NCBI RefSeq assembly: GCF_000429485.1
Contig: NZ_AUBY01000017.1
Coordinates: 62,001-126,000 of the forward strand
Length of the DNA stretch: 64,000 nucleotides
DNA from: Aliagarivorans marinus DSM 23064
Lineage (GTDB): Bacteria > Pseudomonadota > Gammaproteobacteria > Enterobacterales > Celerinatantimonadaceae
Direction of reading: 5' to 3'
Shown here: in pieces, positions 25,529 through 35,443 of the stretch
Position numbering within the stretch: the first letter of the stretch is position 1
How the letters are laid out: each line of letters starts with the position of its first letter
Program-made: the position numbers and the translations under genes
Notes under the pieces: generated by a model
What the model was told of the DNA's origin: nothing
What the model saw: the letters and a program-made list of their open reading frames with translations, nothing else
Databases searched by the model: none

Positions 25529-28500
25529 TTAAGCGCTGCGCAAGCTTACGCTGCTTAGGGTTACGCTTAACTTGGCTATCTCGCCGCTGCGTTGGAACAG
25601 TTGCGCGGTGAACGATGCGGGAAGCGTCAGGCCGCTGATCTGCTCAATCTGGCCGTTGCTTAACTCACAGCGGATCCCGGGCGCTTGGCTGTCATCGAGC
25701 TGATAGATAAACGGCACTTGGCAGTAGGTAAAGGCCAGTTGGGCTTGGTCGAGTCCTACGCTATGGCTTTCGCCTTTCAGGTCTTGGAAGCGGAACGGCG
25801 CCGGCGCTTGCAAGAACTCGTCGCGCTTGAGCAGGCTTGGCTTGATGCTTAGGCAGCCATCGATAATCTCCAGACCTAGCTCACCGAAACGGGTTAGCAC
25901 CTCTTCTTTCACCTGCCCGGTCATCCCCGGCTGCTGAGCGCCGGCTTGCTTGGGCGTGTGCGAGTAGGGATCGGTGGGGAAGGCGCCGTAGTTATCTGGC
26001 GTCTTGTTAAAGCCAATGCCTTGGCGTACCCGGTAGTAGTAGTCCGCCAATTGCTGGGTGGCGGCGCCTTGTGGGTCGGCCTCGCGGGCTGCCAGGTAGT
26101 TCTCCTGCACTGCGAGTAGCAGCTTGGAGACCATATGCCAGTAGATACAGCCCAAGCCTTCGTAACCAAACATAGTGCCGGAGCGACCGGTGAAGGCCTT
26201 GTGATTAAAGGTTTCTTCATAGGCGGCTTCCAAGTTTTGCCAATGCTCCTCGTTAAAGCTGACATAGTCGGGTTTGACCTGAGCAATCGCAGCGCGCAAC
26301 TGGCCGATATTCTCGCAGCTAGCATGGAAGCGATAGTTGCCTTGCTCATCACGCTGGATGATCCGCGTATCGTTGGCCTCCAGCATGCTGCTTAGCAAGG
26401 TGCTGCAGCCAACGCTGGCGGCGCTCAGACGGTTCTTGTCCATAAAGCCGTTCAGTGCGCGGTCGGGGTACAACATAAAGCTCTGCTGGTCGGGGCGATA
26501 CATCTCGCTGGCAAACAGCTTATCGAGCAACGCCACCGCTTGTTCTGGCGAGAGTACGCCGGCGCTGAGGATCGCTACCTGACCTTCAAGCATTGGGTAG
26601 AGCTGCTCAATGCTTAGCTGCTCGGCACTGTAGGTCATGATGTTGTAGGCGTTATACAGGCCATCGCTGCGCAGGTTACTGCGAATGCTGGCATCGAGAA
26701 CCTCGAGGGCGACGTTGGCAAACTGCTTGAGGGTGGCGATTTCCACCGATTGTTTGCCGGAGAAGCCGTTTTGCTGATACACCTTGTTGCGATAGCGCTC
26801 GGCGGCCAGCTCAAGTTCAGTGAGCAGCGACTTGCGCAGTTGTGGGGTGACATGGGCTTGGCTAATAGCTTGTTGGGCCTGCTCAAGGGTGTGGCTAATC
26901 GAGAGCATCCACTCCACCACCTCGCTCGACAAGCGGGTGCTTTCAGGCAAGCGCTGCAACAAGGTTTGCATAAAGGCCACATAGCGACGCATATAGTAGA
27001 GCGTGACCATCGACAGGCCATTGCCGACAATGGCGTTGTTGGCATCGTTCCACTCCGGGCGTTGGGTGTTGAGCCAGATCCCACCATCGAGCACCAGGTT
27101 GCTGAGCTTGGCCAACAGCGGCACCAGCACCTTCTCCATCAGGTTGACCATGTACACTTGCTGCTCGCCATCGAGCACCATCCGCCCGTCAAAGCCCAAG
27201 GCGTCGACGCGCTGTTCGATGGTCTGTTGCAGCGCACTATCAAACTCCACGGTGTCTTTAGGGTTGGCAAACAGCTTGTCCACATTGCCCAAGCGGTAGG
27301 GCACGTTGGCGTAGCTAAAGATATCGCTGCTCAGCATCTCGCTGAGTTCGCCGCTGTTGTACTTACTCAGCTGCTCTAGGAACTTAAGTAGGTAGATAAT
27401 CTGGTGATCGCCCCAGTAGCCGATGTTGCTCCACGGATCGTTCTCGTCCAGTAGCTCCCAGTCGATGCCCTCTTTGGTGATGCGGTAGGGGTTGTAACCG
27501 TCCATGGTGGAGGCGTTAACAAACTTGGCCAGGAACGAACCTACAAAGCCCGGATAACTGGCCGCCATGGCTTCCCAGTTCTGGAAGATATCTCGCCAAT
27601 TGCCTTGGTAGGAGAGTAAGCGCTCACCCTGATCGTCTTTGAGCTTGATCTCGAAGTGGTTCCAAGGGCGGCTAGGGTCGCCGTGGCGGCGGCCAAAGGT
27701 CAGCGGCAGGTACTCGTAGCAGATCCGGATCAGCTGGGCGTCGCCGCTTTGCTTGGCCGCGGTCAGCAGTTCGCTATGCAGAAGCTTCTCAGGCAGCGTC
27801 GCCAACAGTTGCTGCTGGCGTGTTGCCACCTTGGCGTTGGTGTTAGTGATGGCGCTTAGCACGTCTTGCTTGTCGAGCAGGTAGCCGTTGTCGAACACCC
27901 CGCCGCGCATGCTGTTAAACAACACGTTGGCATAGTGGTGAACGCTGGTGGCCTCGTCGTTGGTCAGCTGCCAGGCATCGCCGCCCGACATCAAGTTAAT
28001 CAGCTCCTGCTGGTTAGCCGCGATACTGGCACTAACCTGCGCTTGCAGTGCGGCGGGATCGCTCAGTAGCTGCTGCAGCTGGGTAATCGCCTGATGATTG
28101 TGGTCGATATCCGCCACGATGCGCCAGTCGGCGCTTTGTTGGGCCGCCAGGTTCAGGGTCTTGGCTAGCAGGTAGGCGCCGCGCTCGCCTCGCACCAAGG
28201 TGTCTTGTTCAAGCGCCAGGCCGCGACGGAAGGCTTGCAGCTGCTTGCTGCTGAGCAGCAGCTGGTTGTCGCCGCTATCGAGGCTGAACACGCTGGTGGC
28301 CAACAGCGACTCGGCGGGCTCTGCGCGGTCGGTCAGTTTGGCGTACATGGTGTAGAGCACCAGCGGGCTGTCGGCGAGTCGCTCGTTCCACTTATAGGCA
28401 TCGACCAACGCGCTGGCCTTTTGCATTGAGCCCAGCGGCGCGCCGGAGGGTTGCAGGTTCTGCAGACCATCGATGAGCTCGATGCTTTGGCTATTCTCGC

Positions 28501-28981
28501 TGAGGTTGCGGATCTCGGCATGGCGGACAAAGCCGAAGCGCTCGCTGGTGTTCCAGCTGTATTGGAAGCTCAGCTGCAGGCTATGGTTGATCTCTTCGAA
28601 CACCAGCTTGTCGCCAATGGTGTTCTTATAAATGTTGCGCTCCACCTGATAGAGCCCATCGTGGTGGCGGTTAAACGGTTCCCATAACGCGCTGCCAGTG
28701 GCGGTTGTCACTCTGACTAAGGTCTTGGAACCGGTGTTCTCGGCGCTCTCATGGATATAGTCCACCGACTTATAGGGAAACAGCGCATTCTCGGGGCGGA
28801 TCCGTCCGGCGGTAAGGCTGCCTGTGGAAGAGATAAACAGCCAATGGTCACTGGCCGAGACCACGCTGATAAAGAAGGGGGCCATATGATCGACATTGGC
28901 AATCTTGTAGTAACGCTCGCCATCTAGGTCGACAAACTGACCGCTGACGGGTGGTTGGCTCGAAGGGTGTGCAAGACTCAT
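25529..28981 (-). CDS. Large glycoside phosphorylase, GH94/GH149/GH161 type
   Basis: About 1150 residues, predicted cytoplasmic phosphorylase that splits beta-glucan-type oligosaccharides with phosphate. Features seen: an N-terminal beta-sandwich part, an (alpha/alpha)6-barrel part with GYWGDHQIIYLLKFLE (~521-536), PEWNDANNA (~642, the aspartate corresponds in position to the general acid of GH94-like enzymes), and a late GYEGLGCIYWHMVSKLL segment. Size and motifs suit the long beta-1,3-glucan phosphorylase families GH149/GH161 better than ordinary GH94 (~800 residues). I begin at ATG 28981 (MSLAHPSS) because the earlier in-frame ATG at 29038 would place an 18-bp operator palindrome inside the coding sequence and GGAG lies upstream of 28981. 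A LacI regulator is encoded directly upstream. Exact substrate is unproven. Confidence 0.65.
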   Translation of the reverse strand: MSLAHPSSQPPVSGQFVDLDGERYYKIANVDHMAPFFISVVSASDHWLFISSTGSLTAGRIRPENALFPYKSVDYIHESAENTGSKTLVRVTTATGSALWEPFNRHHDGLYQVERNIYKNTIGDKLVFEEINHSLQLSFQYSWNTSERFGFVRHAEIRNLSENSQSIELIDGLQNLQPSGAPLGSMQKASALVDAYKWNERLADSPLVLYTMYAKLTDRAEPAESLLATSVFSLDSGDNQLLLSSKQLQAFRRGLALEQDTLVRGERGAYLLAKTLNLAAQQSADWRIVADIDHNHQAITQLQQLLSDPAALQAQVSASIAANQQELINLMSGGDAWQLTNDEATSVHHYANVLFNSMRGGVFDNGYLLDKQDVLSAITNTNAKVATRQQQLLATLPEKLLHSELLTAAKQSGDAQLIRICYEYLPLTFGRRHGDPSRPWNHFEIKLKDDQGERLLSYQGNWRDIFQNWEAMAASYPGFVGSFLAKFVNASTMDGYNPYRITKEGIDWELLDENDPWSNIGYWGDHQIIYLLKFLEQLSKYNSGELSEMLSSDIFSYANVPYRLGNVDKLFANPKDTVEFDSALQQTIEQRVDALGFDGRMVLDGEQQVYMVNLMEKVLVPLLAKLSNLVLDGGIWLNTQRPEWNDANNAIVGNGLSMVTLYYMRRYVAFMQTLLQRLPESTRLSSEVVEWMLSISHTLEQAQQAISQAHVTPQLRKSLLTELELAAERYRNKVYQQNGFSGKQSVEIATLKQFANVALEVLDASIRSNLRSDGLYNAYNIMTYSAEQLSIEQLYPMLEGQVAILSAGVLSPEQAVALLDKLFASEMYRPDQQSFMLYPDRALNGFMDKNRLSAASVGCSTLLSSMLEANDTRIIQRDEQGNYRFHASCENIGQLRAAIAQVKPDYVSFNEEHWQNLEAAYEETFNHKAFTGRSGTMFGYEGLGCIYWHMVSKLLLAVQENYLAAREADPQGAATQQLADYYYRVRQGIGFNKTPDNYGAFPTDPYSHTPKQAGAQQPGMTGQVKEEVLTRFGELGLEIIDGCLSIKPSLLKRDEFLQAPAPFRFQDLKGESHSVGLDQAQLAFTYCQVPFIYQLDDSQAPGIRCELSNGQIEQISGLTLPASFTAQLFQRSGEIAKLSVTLSSVSLRSA

Positions 28982-28997
28982 ACGCAATTTACTCCAT

Positions 28998-29015
28998 AAA
29001 GAAAGCGCTTTCTTT
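28998..29015. promoter_or_regulatory. LacI-family operator 1 (perfect palindrome)
   Basis: AAAGAAAGC-GCTTTCTTT is a perfect 18-bp palindrome with a central CG, typical of LacI/GalR family operators, placed 17 bases before the phosphorylase start codon, where repressor would block transcription or early elongation. Confidence 0.75.
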
Positions 29016-29288
29016 TGGGTTAATGTACGGCGGTCCATCGCTGGTGTTCAATAAGTGATCGTTAAAAGCATTTTAAGGATCACAGATTTTTCCTTGCTGG
29101 ATTCATGGTAATTTCACAAATGAGTAGCCGCATCAATATTAAATACATATAAAACATAAGGATAGGGATTAATGTTTGTGTTTATTGCGTTTTTCTTTGG
29201 TTGCCTGATAAAAGTGAAGTTGGTCGTTTTTGCGATTGCTTGTGTTACTTACAGCTGCAGCCATCATGAGGATTTTTAGCCAGCAAAA

Positions 29289-29306
29289 AAAGCAAGCGCT
29301 TTCTTT
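29289..29306. promoter_or_regulatory. LacI-family operator 2
   Basis: AAAGCAAGC-GCTTTCTTT differs from operator 1 at one base. Its centre is 291 bp from operator 1, and it lies 56 bases after the regulator stop codon, so looping between the two is possible. The ~380-base gap 28982-29361 otherwise shows only AT-rich promoter-like sequence. Confidence 0.65.
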
Positions 29307-29361
29307 TGTTGTTTAATTGACCAAGAACAGCCAGTACTGGCTCTGTATCTAGCGAACTATC

Positions 29362-30360
29362 CTAGGATGTGCTGGATGCTCGCACGATCAATTCGGGGGT
29401 GAGTTGCAGTGCGGGTAGCTGGTCCACCTTTTGCCCATCGATCAGCGCCATCACGCGCTCGGCAGCGATGCGGCCCATCTCGCTAATGGGAAAGTTGACC
29501 GAGCTAAGCTGGGGGCGCAGGTGCTCGCTCAGGCTGTCGTTGTCGAAGCCGACCACCGCAATATCGTGGCCGATGCGCAGGCTGCGCTCCATTGCCACAT
29601 CGTATAGCGCGAGGGCGATAGCATCGTTTTGGCAGAACACGGCCTTGATCTTGGGATCGCGGTCGAGCAGCCGCCGGGCGGCTTGATGGTTGCCCTGATC
29701 GTCGAAGCGGCCTTCCACCACCAGGTTGGCGTCGTAGTCGATGGCGGCGTCGCTCAGGGCATTGCGATAACCCTGCAGGCGCTCGCGGCTGTCGCACTTA
29801 CTTAGCTGCCCGGTAATGCAGGCAATATGGCGATGGCCGCTTTCAATCAGGTGTTGGGTGGCCAGGTAGCCGCCGAGTTCATTGTCGAGGTAGGCGCAGT
29901 GCTCGGCGATCTCAGGGATATAGCGATTTAGGATGACGGTAGCAGGCTGCTGCTGTACCAAGCTGATCAGCTCGCTGTCGCTCAGGGTATCGGCATGGAT
30001 GATTAAGCCATCGACCTTTTTGGCGCGCAGAAAACGGATCGACTCCAGCTCTTCGCTATGCTGCTCTTGCCCGCTGGTGATGATCAGGTGATTGTTGCGC
30101 GCCCGTACCACCTTTTCCGCATGGTGCATCAAGGGACCATAAAACGGCCCTGACAGGGTACCAACCAACATGCCGATACTGTTGGAGCGGTTAGAGGCCA
30201 GCGCCTGAGCGAAGGCATTAGGCTGATAGCCCAGCTGCTCAATCGCATCGAACACCTTCTTACGATTCTTCTCTTTTACTGTAGGGTGGCCGTTTAGCGC
30301 ACGGGACACCGTGGACTGCGACACCTTCGCCAGCTCAGACACTTCCTTAATCGTAATCAA
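29362..30360 (-). CDS. LacI family transcriptional regulator
   Basis: 332-residue sugar-responsive repressor. The N-terminal helix-turn-helix and hinge helix are canonical (TIKEVSELAKVSQSTVSRAL, then YQPNAFAQALASNRSNSIG at ~45-63), followed by a periplasmic-binding-protein-like ligand domain with NRY, GHRHIACITG (~175) and VGFDNDSL (~272). The start is a TTG at 30360: translation from it gives the standard family N-terminus, and GAGGTG lies about nine bases upstream. It precedes the phosphorylase gene on the same strand, and the two operators in between make that gene the probable target; inducer presumably a beta-glucan fragment or its breakdown product (inference). Confidence 0.9.
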   Translation of the reverse strand: MITIKEVSELAKVSQSTVSRALNGHPTVKEKNRKKVFDAIEQLGYQPNAFAQALASNRSNSIGMLVGTLSGPFYGPLMHHAEKVVRARNNHLIITSGQEQHSEELESIRFLRAKKVDGLIIHADTLSDSELISLVQQQPATVILNRYIPEIAEHCAYLDNELGGYLATQHLIESGHRHIACITGQLSKCDSRERLQGYRNALSDAAIDYDANLVVEGRFDDQGNHQAARRLLDRDPKIKAVFCQNDAIALALYDVAMERSLRIGHDIAVVGFDNDSLSEHLRPQLSSVNFPISEMGRIAAERVMALIDGQKVDQLPALQLTPELIVRASSTS

Positions 30361-30478
30361 GCCCTAACCACCTCTTGTTATGGGAAAACCCGCCTATGGT
30401 AGTTGCGCTTGTGCGTTCAGCCAATAGCTGTGCTTGCAAATCGTTCTCAGAGATAGGGGTTTTGTGAAGCTATCAAGG

Positions 30479-32821
30479 CTAATTCAGCGTCACTCGCTTG
30501 CTGGCCTTTTGATAGATGATCTTCCAGCCGTTCCAGCGCGGCAACTCCCAACGCTTGGGGCCGTCTTTGCGTAAACCGCTGCGATAATGCACCACCACCT
30601 GACGGCGTAGCGGCAAATACTCCACATCCAGTTTTAGCTCCGCCAACACTAAACTGCGCGGGTAGGCCTCATCGAAGCCCTCGCGCTGCCAGTCGGGAAT
30701 GCCGGCAAAGGCAAAGTCATCGGCATCCAGCAGCTCTACATCCGCATGGCTTTCACAGCCCAAGGCGCTTAGCTGCTGATAAAGCCACTGCTCGGCATCG
30801 ACCGGCTCACCCTCACCGCCACCATGCTTCTCGCCTAGCTGCACCCAGAGGTTCCAGGCGCCGATATCGTCGCGCAGACTTGCACCGAGGCCTTTGAACA
30901 GTCGGTTGGCCAAGATCTCGCGGCTTAGCTGTTGGCATAGTGCGTCGGGGCTGAGGGCTTGCTGCTCGTGACCGATTTCTCGACCGGCATAGCGGCGGAT
31001 CACTTGTGCGCCACCCTCGCTTAGGCTGCCATCGATGGCCTCGGTTTCTCCGAGCTGATGGCGCATCAGATCGTCCAAACGTAGCGGCATCATACACAGG
31101 CCAAGAGTATTGAGTTGCTTGCTGCCTTTGCCGGGTAGCGAGAAGTAATCGAGCACGATGGCCGCCTCGCAGAGCTCAGGAATAATGCTGTCACGGGCGA
31201 TCTGGATCTCCAGTTGGCCGTTGCCCATGGCATTGCGGCGACGTTCACGCCGGACAAAGGCCAGCTCGGGGGCATGAGTCAAAAGGGCGCTGATCAACGC
31301 ATTTCTTTGGTAAGTACTGGCCTTGTTAAGCTTGGCAAGCCCAAGGCTTTGCCGTAGCTGCGCGGCCAACTCGCGCGCCTGACGCAGCGCATCGCGGTTG
31401 ACCTCAAGTTCTTGCGGCCAATGCTCTTCACCAGTGCGCATCAGCTGGATAATCGCGGTAGCCTCGCAATAGCTGGGTAACCATTGATTAAACACCTTCT
31501 CCCAATCGAGCTCCGACGGCGGGCTATAGAGCCGCTGCGGCGTGCTCAGGGCAGCGCCAATATCCACCATCGCCTCGCGGGTATGCGTGTCGGGCATCAG
31601 GCTGATAAGGTGGGAGAAGAAGCTATCTATACCCACTTTGAGTAAGCGGCTGCCATGGGCGCTGAGTTTACCATTTTCGTCGGTCGCGCCCATTTGTAGC
31701 GCTCGCTCACCGGCGATGCCGAGGGCTTTACTCGGTAGCGCTTCGATAAAGTCTAACTCGGATAGCTGCTTGCCTACGGCAGCGGCGTGTAGCAGCGGCT
31801 CTAACAGTTCTTCGCGCTGTAGCTGCGGCGGTGTTTGCGCCTCTAACGGTGCGAACTCGCCCCACAAACGGATGCAATGCCCGGGCGCGGTTCGACCGGC
31901 ACGGCCCCGCCGTTGTTGGGCACTGGCCTGAGAGATACGCTTCAAGCTGAGCACGGTGCGGCCATTGCGCTGTTCGGTGCGCCGCTCTAATCCGGAGTCG
32001 ATCACCAGCGTAACCCCGGGAATGGTCAAGCTGGTTTCGGCTACGTTGGTCGCCAGAATCACTCGCTGCTGCGGGCTGGGCTTGAGAATACGCTGCCGCT
32101 CGCTGTCACTAATGGTTGAGTGCAGCGGCAGCACCGGGCAATCAAGTTGGCTAAGCTGCTGGGCACAGCTGTTGATCTCGCCGCGCCCGGGCAAGAACAC
32201 CAGCACATCGCCGGCGGTAGCTTCAAGGTTGGCGCGTACTTGCTCCGCACAGCGCTCGGCGAGGTTCCGCCCATCCGGTAAGTGATGAGATTCTCTTGCC
32301 GCGTAGTGCAGGCTAACCTCAAACTGCCGCCCTTCGGCGCATAGCTGCTCGGCGCTTAGGTAGTGCTGCAAAGCCTGTGCATTCAAGGTTGCCGAGGTTA
32401 CCAGTAAACGCAGATGGCTATCGCGGCACAGCGCCAGCAGCAAGTCAGTATCCCAGCGCCGCTCGTGGAACTCATCGAGGATCAGCGTATCGAAATCGCG
32501 TAGCTGGTTTTCACTTAGCCAACGCAGCGCAATCCCCGGTGTGACAAAGGCGATATCGGTGCGCTCATCCACATCCGAGAAAAAGCGGATTGCGTGGCCC
32601 ACCTTTTTGTCGGTCAGTGTCGCCACATATCCCGCCAAAGCCTCACAAGCAATCCGCCGCGGCTGTACTACCAACACTCGCCCAGTTTCCGCTGCCCAAA
32701 GTGGCAAGGTGGTCGACTTACCCGAGCCGGTTGCCGCCTCAACCACTAAGTGTTGCTTGGGGAGGCGGGCTTTGATTTGCTGTTCTAGGGCGAAGATGGG
32801 GAGGTTGGGTTGTTGGCGCAT
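30479..32821 (-). CDS. hrpB: ATP-dependent RNA helicase-like HrpB
   Basis: DEAH-box helicase of 780 residues. Walker A AATGSGKST (~29-37), Walker B DEFHERRWDTDLLLAL (DEFH instead of DEAH, as in other HrpB proteins), SAT motif, motif VI QRRGRAGRT (~310) and the HrpB-specific C-terminal domain (WELPRWNGWKIIY near the end). Slightly shorter than E. coli HrpB (~800+). Cellular role of HrpB is poorly defined. Single gene. Confidence 0.93.
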   Translation of the reverse strand: MRQQPNLPIFALEQQIKARLPKQHLVVEAATGSGKSTTLPLWAAETGRVLVVQPRRIACEALAGYVATLTDKKVGHAIRFFSDVDERTDIAFVTPGIALRWLSENQLRDFDTLILDEFHERRWDTDLLLALCRDSHLRLLVTSATLNAQALQHYLSAEQLCAEGRQFEVSLHYAARESHHLPDGRNLAERCAEQVRANLEATAGDVLVFLPGRGEINSCAQQLSQLDCPVLPLHSTISDSERQRILKPSPQQRVILATNVAETSLTIPGVTLVIDSGLERRTEQRNGRTVLSLKRISQASAQQRRGRAGRTAPGHCIRLWGEFAPLEAQTPPQLQREELLEPLLHAAAVGKQLSELDFIEALPSKALGIAGERALQMGATDENGKLSAHGSRLLKVGIDSFFSHLISLMPDTHTREAMVDIGAALSTPQRLYSPPSELDWEKVFNQWLPSYCEATAIIQLMRTGEEHWPQELEVNRDALRQARELAAQLRQSLGLAKLNKASTYQRNALISALLTHAPELAFVRRERRRNAMGNGQLEIQIARDSIIPELCEAAIVLDYFSLPGKGSKQLNTLGLCMMPLRLDDLMRHQLGETEAIDGSLSEGGAQVIRRYAGREIGHEQQALSPDALCQQLSREILANRLFKGLGASLRDDIGAWNLWVQLGEKHGGGEGEPVDAEQWLYQQLSALGCESHADVELLDADDFAFAGIPDWQREGFDEAYPRSLVLAELKLDVEYLPLRRQVVVHYRSGLRKDGPKRWELPRWNGWKIIYQKASKRVTLN

Positions 32822-32977
32822 GTTGTTGTTATAGGTCCTTCACAGAGGGGAGCGGATAACTATTTTGGGGGCCCAGTATAGCGTTGCTGGGCGAGGGATT
32901 GAATGCGGCAGCGCTTATCAGCCTGAGCTGATACCAATGGGGCTGCCGTGTTTGGTACACCCTCAAAAGGCCGAGCG

Positions 32978-33358
32978 CTAGACAGCGCTCGTTGCCGACA
33001 GATACCCAAAACCTAGTACAGCGATGATCGCCAGCTCCAATATCAGTGGTGGAAGCACCGCTTTTTCAAAGCCGTCGATGGCCAATCCTAGGACCCGGCC
33101 AAAGGCGACAGCCGCCATCACTAGGGCAACCAACAAGTAGCCCGCAACTAGTCCTTGGGTGAGACCTAAGATCAGCGCGCTGGCGCAGGCGATGAACAGC
33201 CCGCCAATCACCGAACGAATGGTGTTTAAACCGGCGTTACCTGACGGTTGCAGGGCAAAGTTGCTGAGCATCTTGTGTGGGGCAAGCATCGACATTACAC
33301 CCAGGCCACTTAGCATTATGGTTGCCAGAATGACCAGTATTTGCAGCATTGTATCCAT
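32978..33358 (-). CDS. Small four-helix membrane protein (DUF4345-like)
   Basis: 126 residues with about four hydrophobic segments (~3-25, 45-70, 70-92, 100-122) and the motif GNAGLNTIRSVIGGLFIA (~39-56), which resembles DUF4345-type inner-membrane proteins. AAGGAGAAACCC precedes the ATG. It follows the SDR gene by 15 bases on the same strand and is probably cotranscribed with it. Function unknown. Confidence 0.65.
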   Translation of the reverse strand: MDTMLQILVILATIMLSGLGVMSMLAPHKMLSNFALQPSGNAGLNTIRSVIGGLFIACASALILGLTQGLVAGYLLVALVMAAVAFGRVLGLAIDGFEKAVLPPLILELAIIAVLGFGYLSATSAV

Positions 33359-33373
33359 GGGTTTCTCCTTGTA

Positions 33374-34309
33374 TTAAAGACGGTCGTGCGAGAACTGCTC
33401 AATGGCGTAGCGGGCGTTGTCTTGAGCGCTAACATCACCAAGCGATGACTCTAAGCTGAGTTGATTTACCACTGGTCCGGTTGGGGAACCCGCTTGACTG
33501 GCATAGAACTGGCCGGTTTCAAAGCGAGGGTCGAACAGCCCATCTAAATAGCGCTTGGCGGCTTTATCGACACTGTGCATCATGCCGAGCATTGGCATTA
33601 TCAGCTCGCCGATGTATTTGAAAAACAGCTTCTTCATAAATGGCAGGTCGTCCATGCCATTAGTGCCAGTGGTACCGCCGGGGCTCATGGTGATAAAACG
33701 CAGGTGTGGGTGTTGCCGGGCCATCGAGCTCATCCAAAGGGTGCCTGTGAGCTTAATGGTGCCGTAGATATCTAGTGGATCAGCCTTTGCGCCAAACTTG
33801 CGGCCATTGGCAATGGCAGTAAACTCTTCTACCGAGGCATCTTTCAACTGGGGCTTGGCCACGCCCATCTTAGGAACGCCGCGGGCAGTTTCTGAGCCGG
33901 CATACAGAATGGTGGAGGTGACCAATTGGCGTTTGATTAGCTCATCCACTAACACTGAGTGGCCCAGCACATTGGCTGCAAATATGGTGGTAACGCCGTC
34001 GGCGGTCAGTTGGTTAGGGGTTTGTCCACCGGTTCCGCCTGCATTTAGCACCACCGCGTCGATGGGGGTGCTGAGCCGCTGGACTGCTTCGCGCACCGAT
34101 TGGGCATCGGCCACATCGATGATCAGTACCTCGAAGATGTCTTTGCCAGTGGCCTCGACTAACTGTTGCTTGGCGAGCTGGGCTTTATGCTGGCTGCGGC
34201 AACCTAGATAGATTTTGCTGATGCCTTCTTCGAACGCGAGTTGCCGCGCTGATTCAAAGCCAATCCCTGCATTTGCGCCAGTGATTAGCACGGTCTTGAT
34301 GGTTTTCAT
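33374..34309 (-). CDS. Short-chain dehydrogenase/reductase, long form
   Basis: 311-residue SDR with TGANAGIG (~10-17), LNAGG in place of NNAG (~88-92), a serine in LYAGSET (~138) and the YGTIK Tyr/Lys pair (~182-186). The length and C-terminal extension resemble the light-dependent protochlorophyllide-reductase/retinol-dehydrogenase-like subgroup. Substrate unknown. AAAGGAG precedes the ATG. It is divergent from the LysR gene 114 bases away, a usual arrangement for a LysR-controlled target. Confidence 0.82.
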   Translation of the reverse strand: MKTIKTVLITGANAGIGFESARQLAFEEGISKIYLGCRSQHKAQLAKQQLVEATGKDIFEVLIIDVADAQSVREAVQRLSTPIDAVVLNAGGTGGQTPNQLTADGVTTIFAANVLGHSVLVDELIKRQLVTSTILYAGSETARGVPKMGVAKPQLKDASVEEFTAIANGRKFGAKADPLDIYGTIKLTGTLWMSSMARQHPHLRFITMSPGGTTGTNGMDDLPFMKKLFFKYIGELIMPMLGMMHSVDKAAKRYLDGLFDPRFETGQFYASQAGSPTGPVVNQLSLESSLGDVSAQDNARYAIEQFSHDRL

Positions 34310-34423
34310 GCTGTCTCCTTTAGCTGTTTCTGTAGCGACGTGGTTAACGTTATCACCGTTGAAAAATGCGCTGTAGATAGGTAAAAGTGGACATGGTGTT
34401 TCAAAAATGAACCAAGGATTGGC

Positions 34424-35353
34424 ATGCTCAACAAGGACAGCTACGCGTTTAACTGGGACGATCTCAAGTTCTTTCTGGCAGTGGCTCGGGCCGGCACCCT
34501 ACGCGGTGGGGCACAAGCCATTGCGGTAAATCACACCACGATGACGCGGCGCCTCTCGGTGATGGAGCAGCGCATTGGCAGCCGCTTGTTCGACCGCTCC
34601 AAGCAAGGCCTGGTATTGACCCAGATTGGCGAGGAGTTATTGCCCTATGCCCAGCGGATGGAGGAGGAGATGACCGCCGCATCGCGCTTTATCGTGGGCA
34701 AAGATGCCGACCCCGTTGGTACAGTATGTGTGTCGCTGCCCCATGGGATGGCCCTGACCTCACTGATGGATGACTTCGCGCTATTCTCAACACGTTATCC
34801 CGATATCACTCTCAACCTGCAGTTTGGCAATGACATTGCCAACTTGAGCCGGCGTGAGGCCGATGTGTCGGTGCGAGTCGCCAATGAGGTGTTCGACGAT
34901 GCGGTGGGTCGCCGCCTGGTGCAGATGTCTCAGGCGGCCTACTGCTCCAGAGAGTATGCTGAGCGGGTTAAGGATAATCAGGGAGAAGGGCTGCACTTTA
35001 TCGGCTGGCACGAACCGGAAGGAGATGTCACCGCCCAATGGCTCAAGGAGAGCTTCTACCCCAAGGCCACCTTAAAGCACCGGGTATCCGAGCTGGTGCC
35101 GTTGGTGTCTCTGGCTGCCGCTGGGCTGGGGATGGCGTATCTGTCTTGCAACTTGGGCGATCGTCATCCCGGGCTGGTGCGCGCACCATTTCAAAAGCCT
35201 TTACCCTATCGCAGTATCTGGCTACTACTGCACCGTGACTTACGTCGTACAGCCCGCATTCGCTGCTTTGTCGACTTTCTGGCTGAGCAAGTGCAGGCGC
35301 GGGAAAATGAGTTTTGGGTAGCAGGGACAGTGACTAGTCCTGTGGCTAAATAG
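34424..35353 (+). CDS. LysR family transcriptional regulator
   Basis: 309 residues: winged helix-turn-helix ~10-70 (FLAVARAGTLRGGAQAIAVNHTTMTRRL, with the second helix at ~35-50) and a type-2 periplasmic-binding-like effector domain ~95-300. Encoded divergently from the SDR plus membrane protein pair, which is its probable target; the 114-base gap between them has no single clear T-N11-A site I would commit to. Effector unknown. Confidence 0.88.
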   Translation: MLNKDSYAFNWDDLKFFLAVARAGTLRGGAQAIAVNHTTMTRRLSVMEQRIGSRLFDRSKQGLVLTQIGEELLPYAQRMEEEMTAASRFIVGKDADPVGTVCVSLPHGMALTSLMDDFALFSTRYPDITLNLQFGNDIANLSRREADVSVRVANEVFDDAVGRRLVQMSQAAYCSREYAERVKDNQGEGLHFIGWHEPEGDVTAQWLKESFYPKATLKHRVSELVPLVSLAAAGLGMAYLSCNLGDRHPGLVRAPFQKPLPYRSIWLLLHRDLRRTARIRCFVDFLAEQVQARENEFWVAGTVTSPVAK

Positions 35354-35443
35354 GGACTGAAAAGCGGGCTTGGTTTGTTGGAGCGAATCATCGAAAATGT
35401 GACCTACAGTTTTATCGTTCCCCTCGTACTATGGGAGTACCCA

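Noticed and set aside
28982-29038. Longer N-terminus for the phosphorylase (start at 29038)
   Set aside because: Would place a perfect operator palindrome within the coding sequence and adds non-conserved basic residues; ATG 28981 has a ribosome-binding site.
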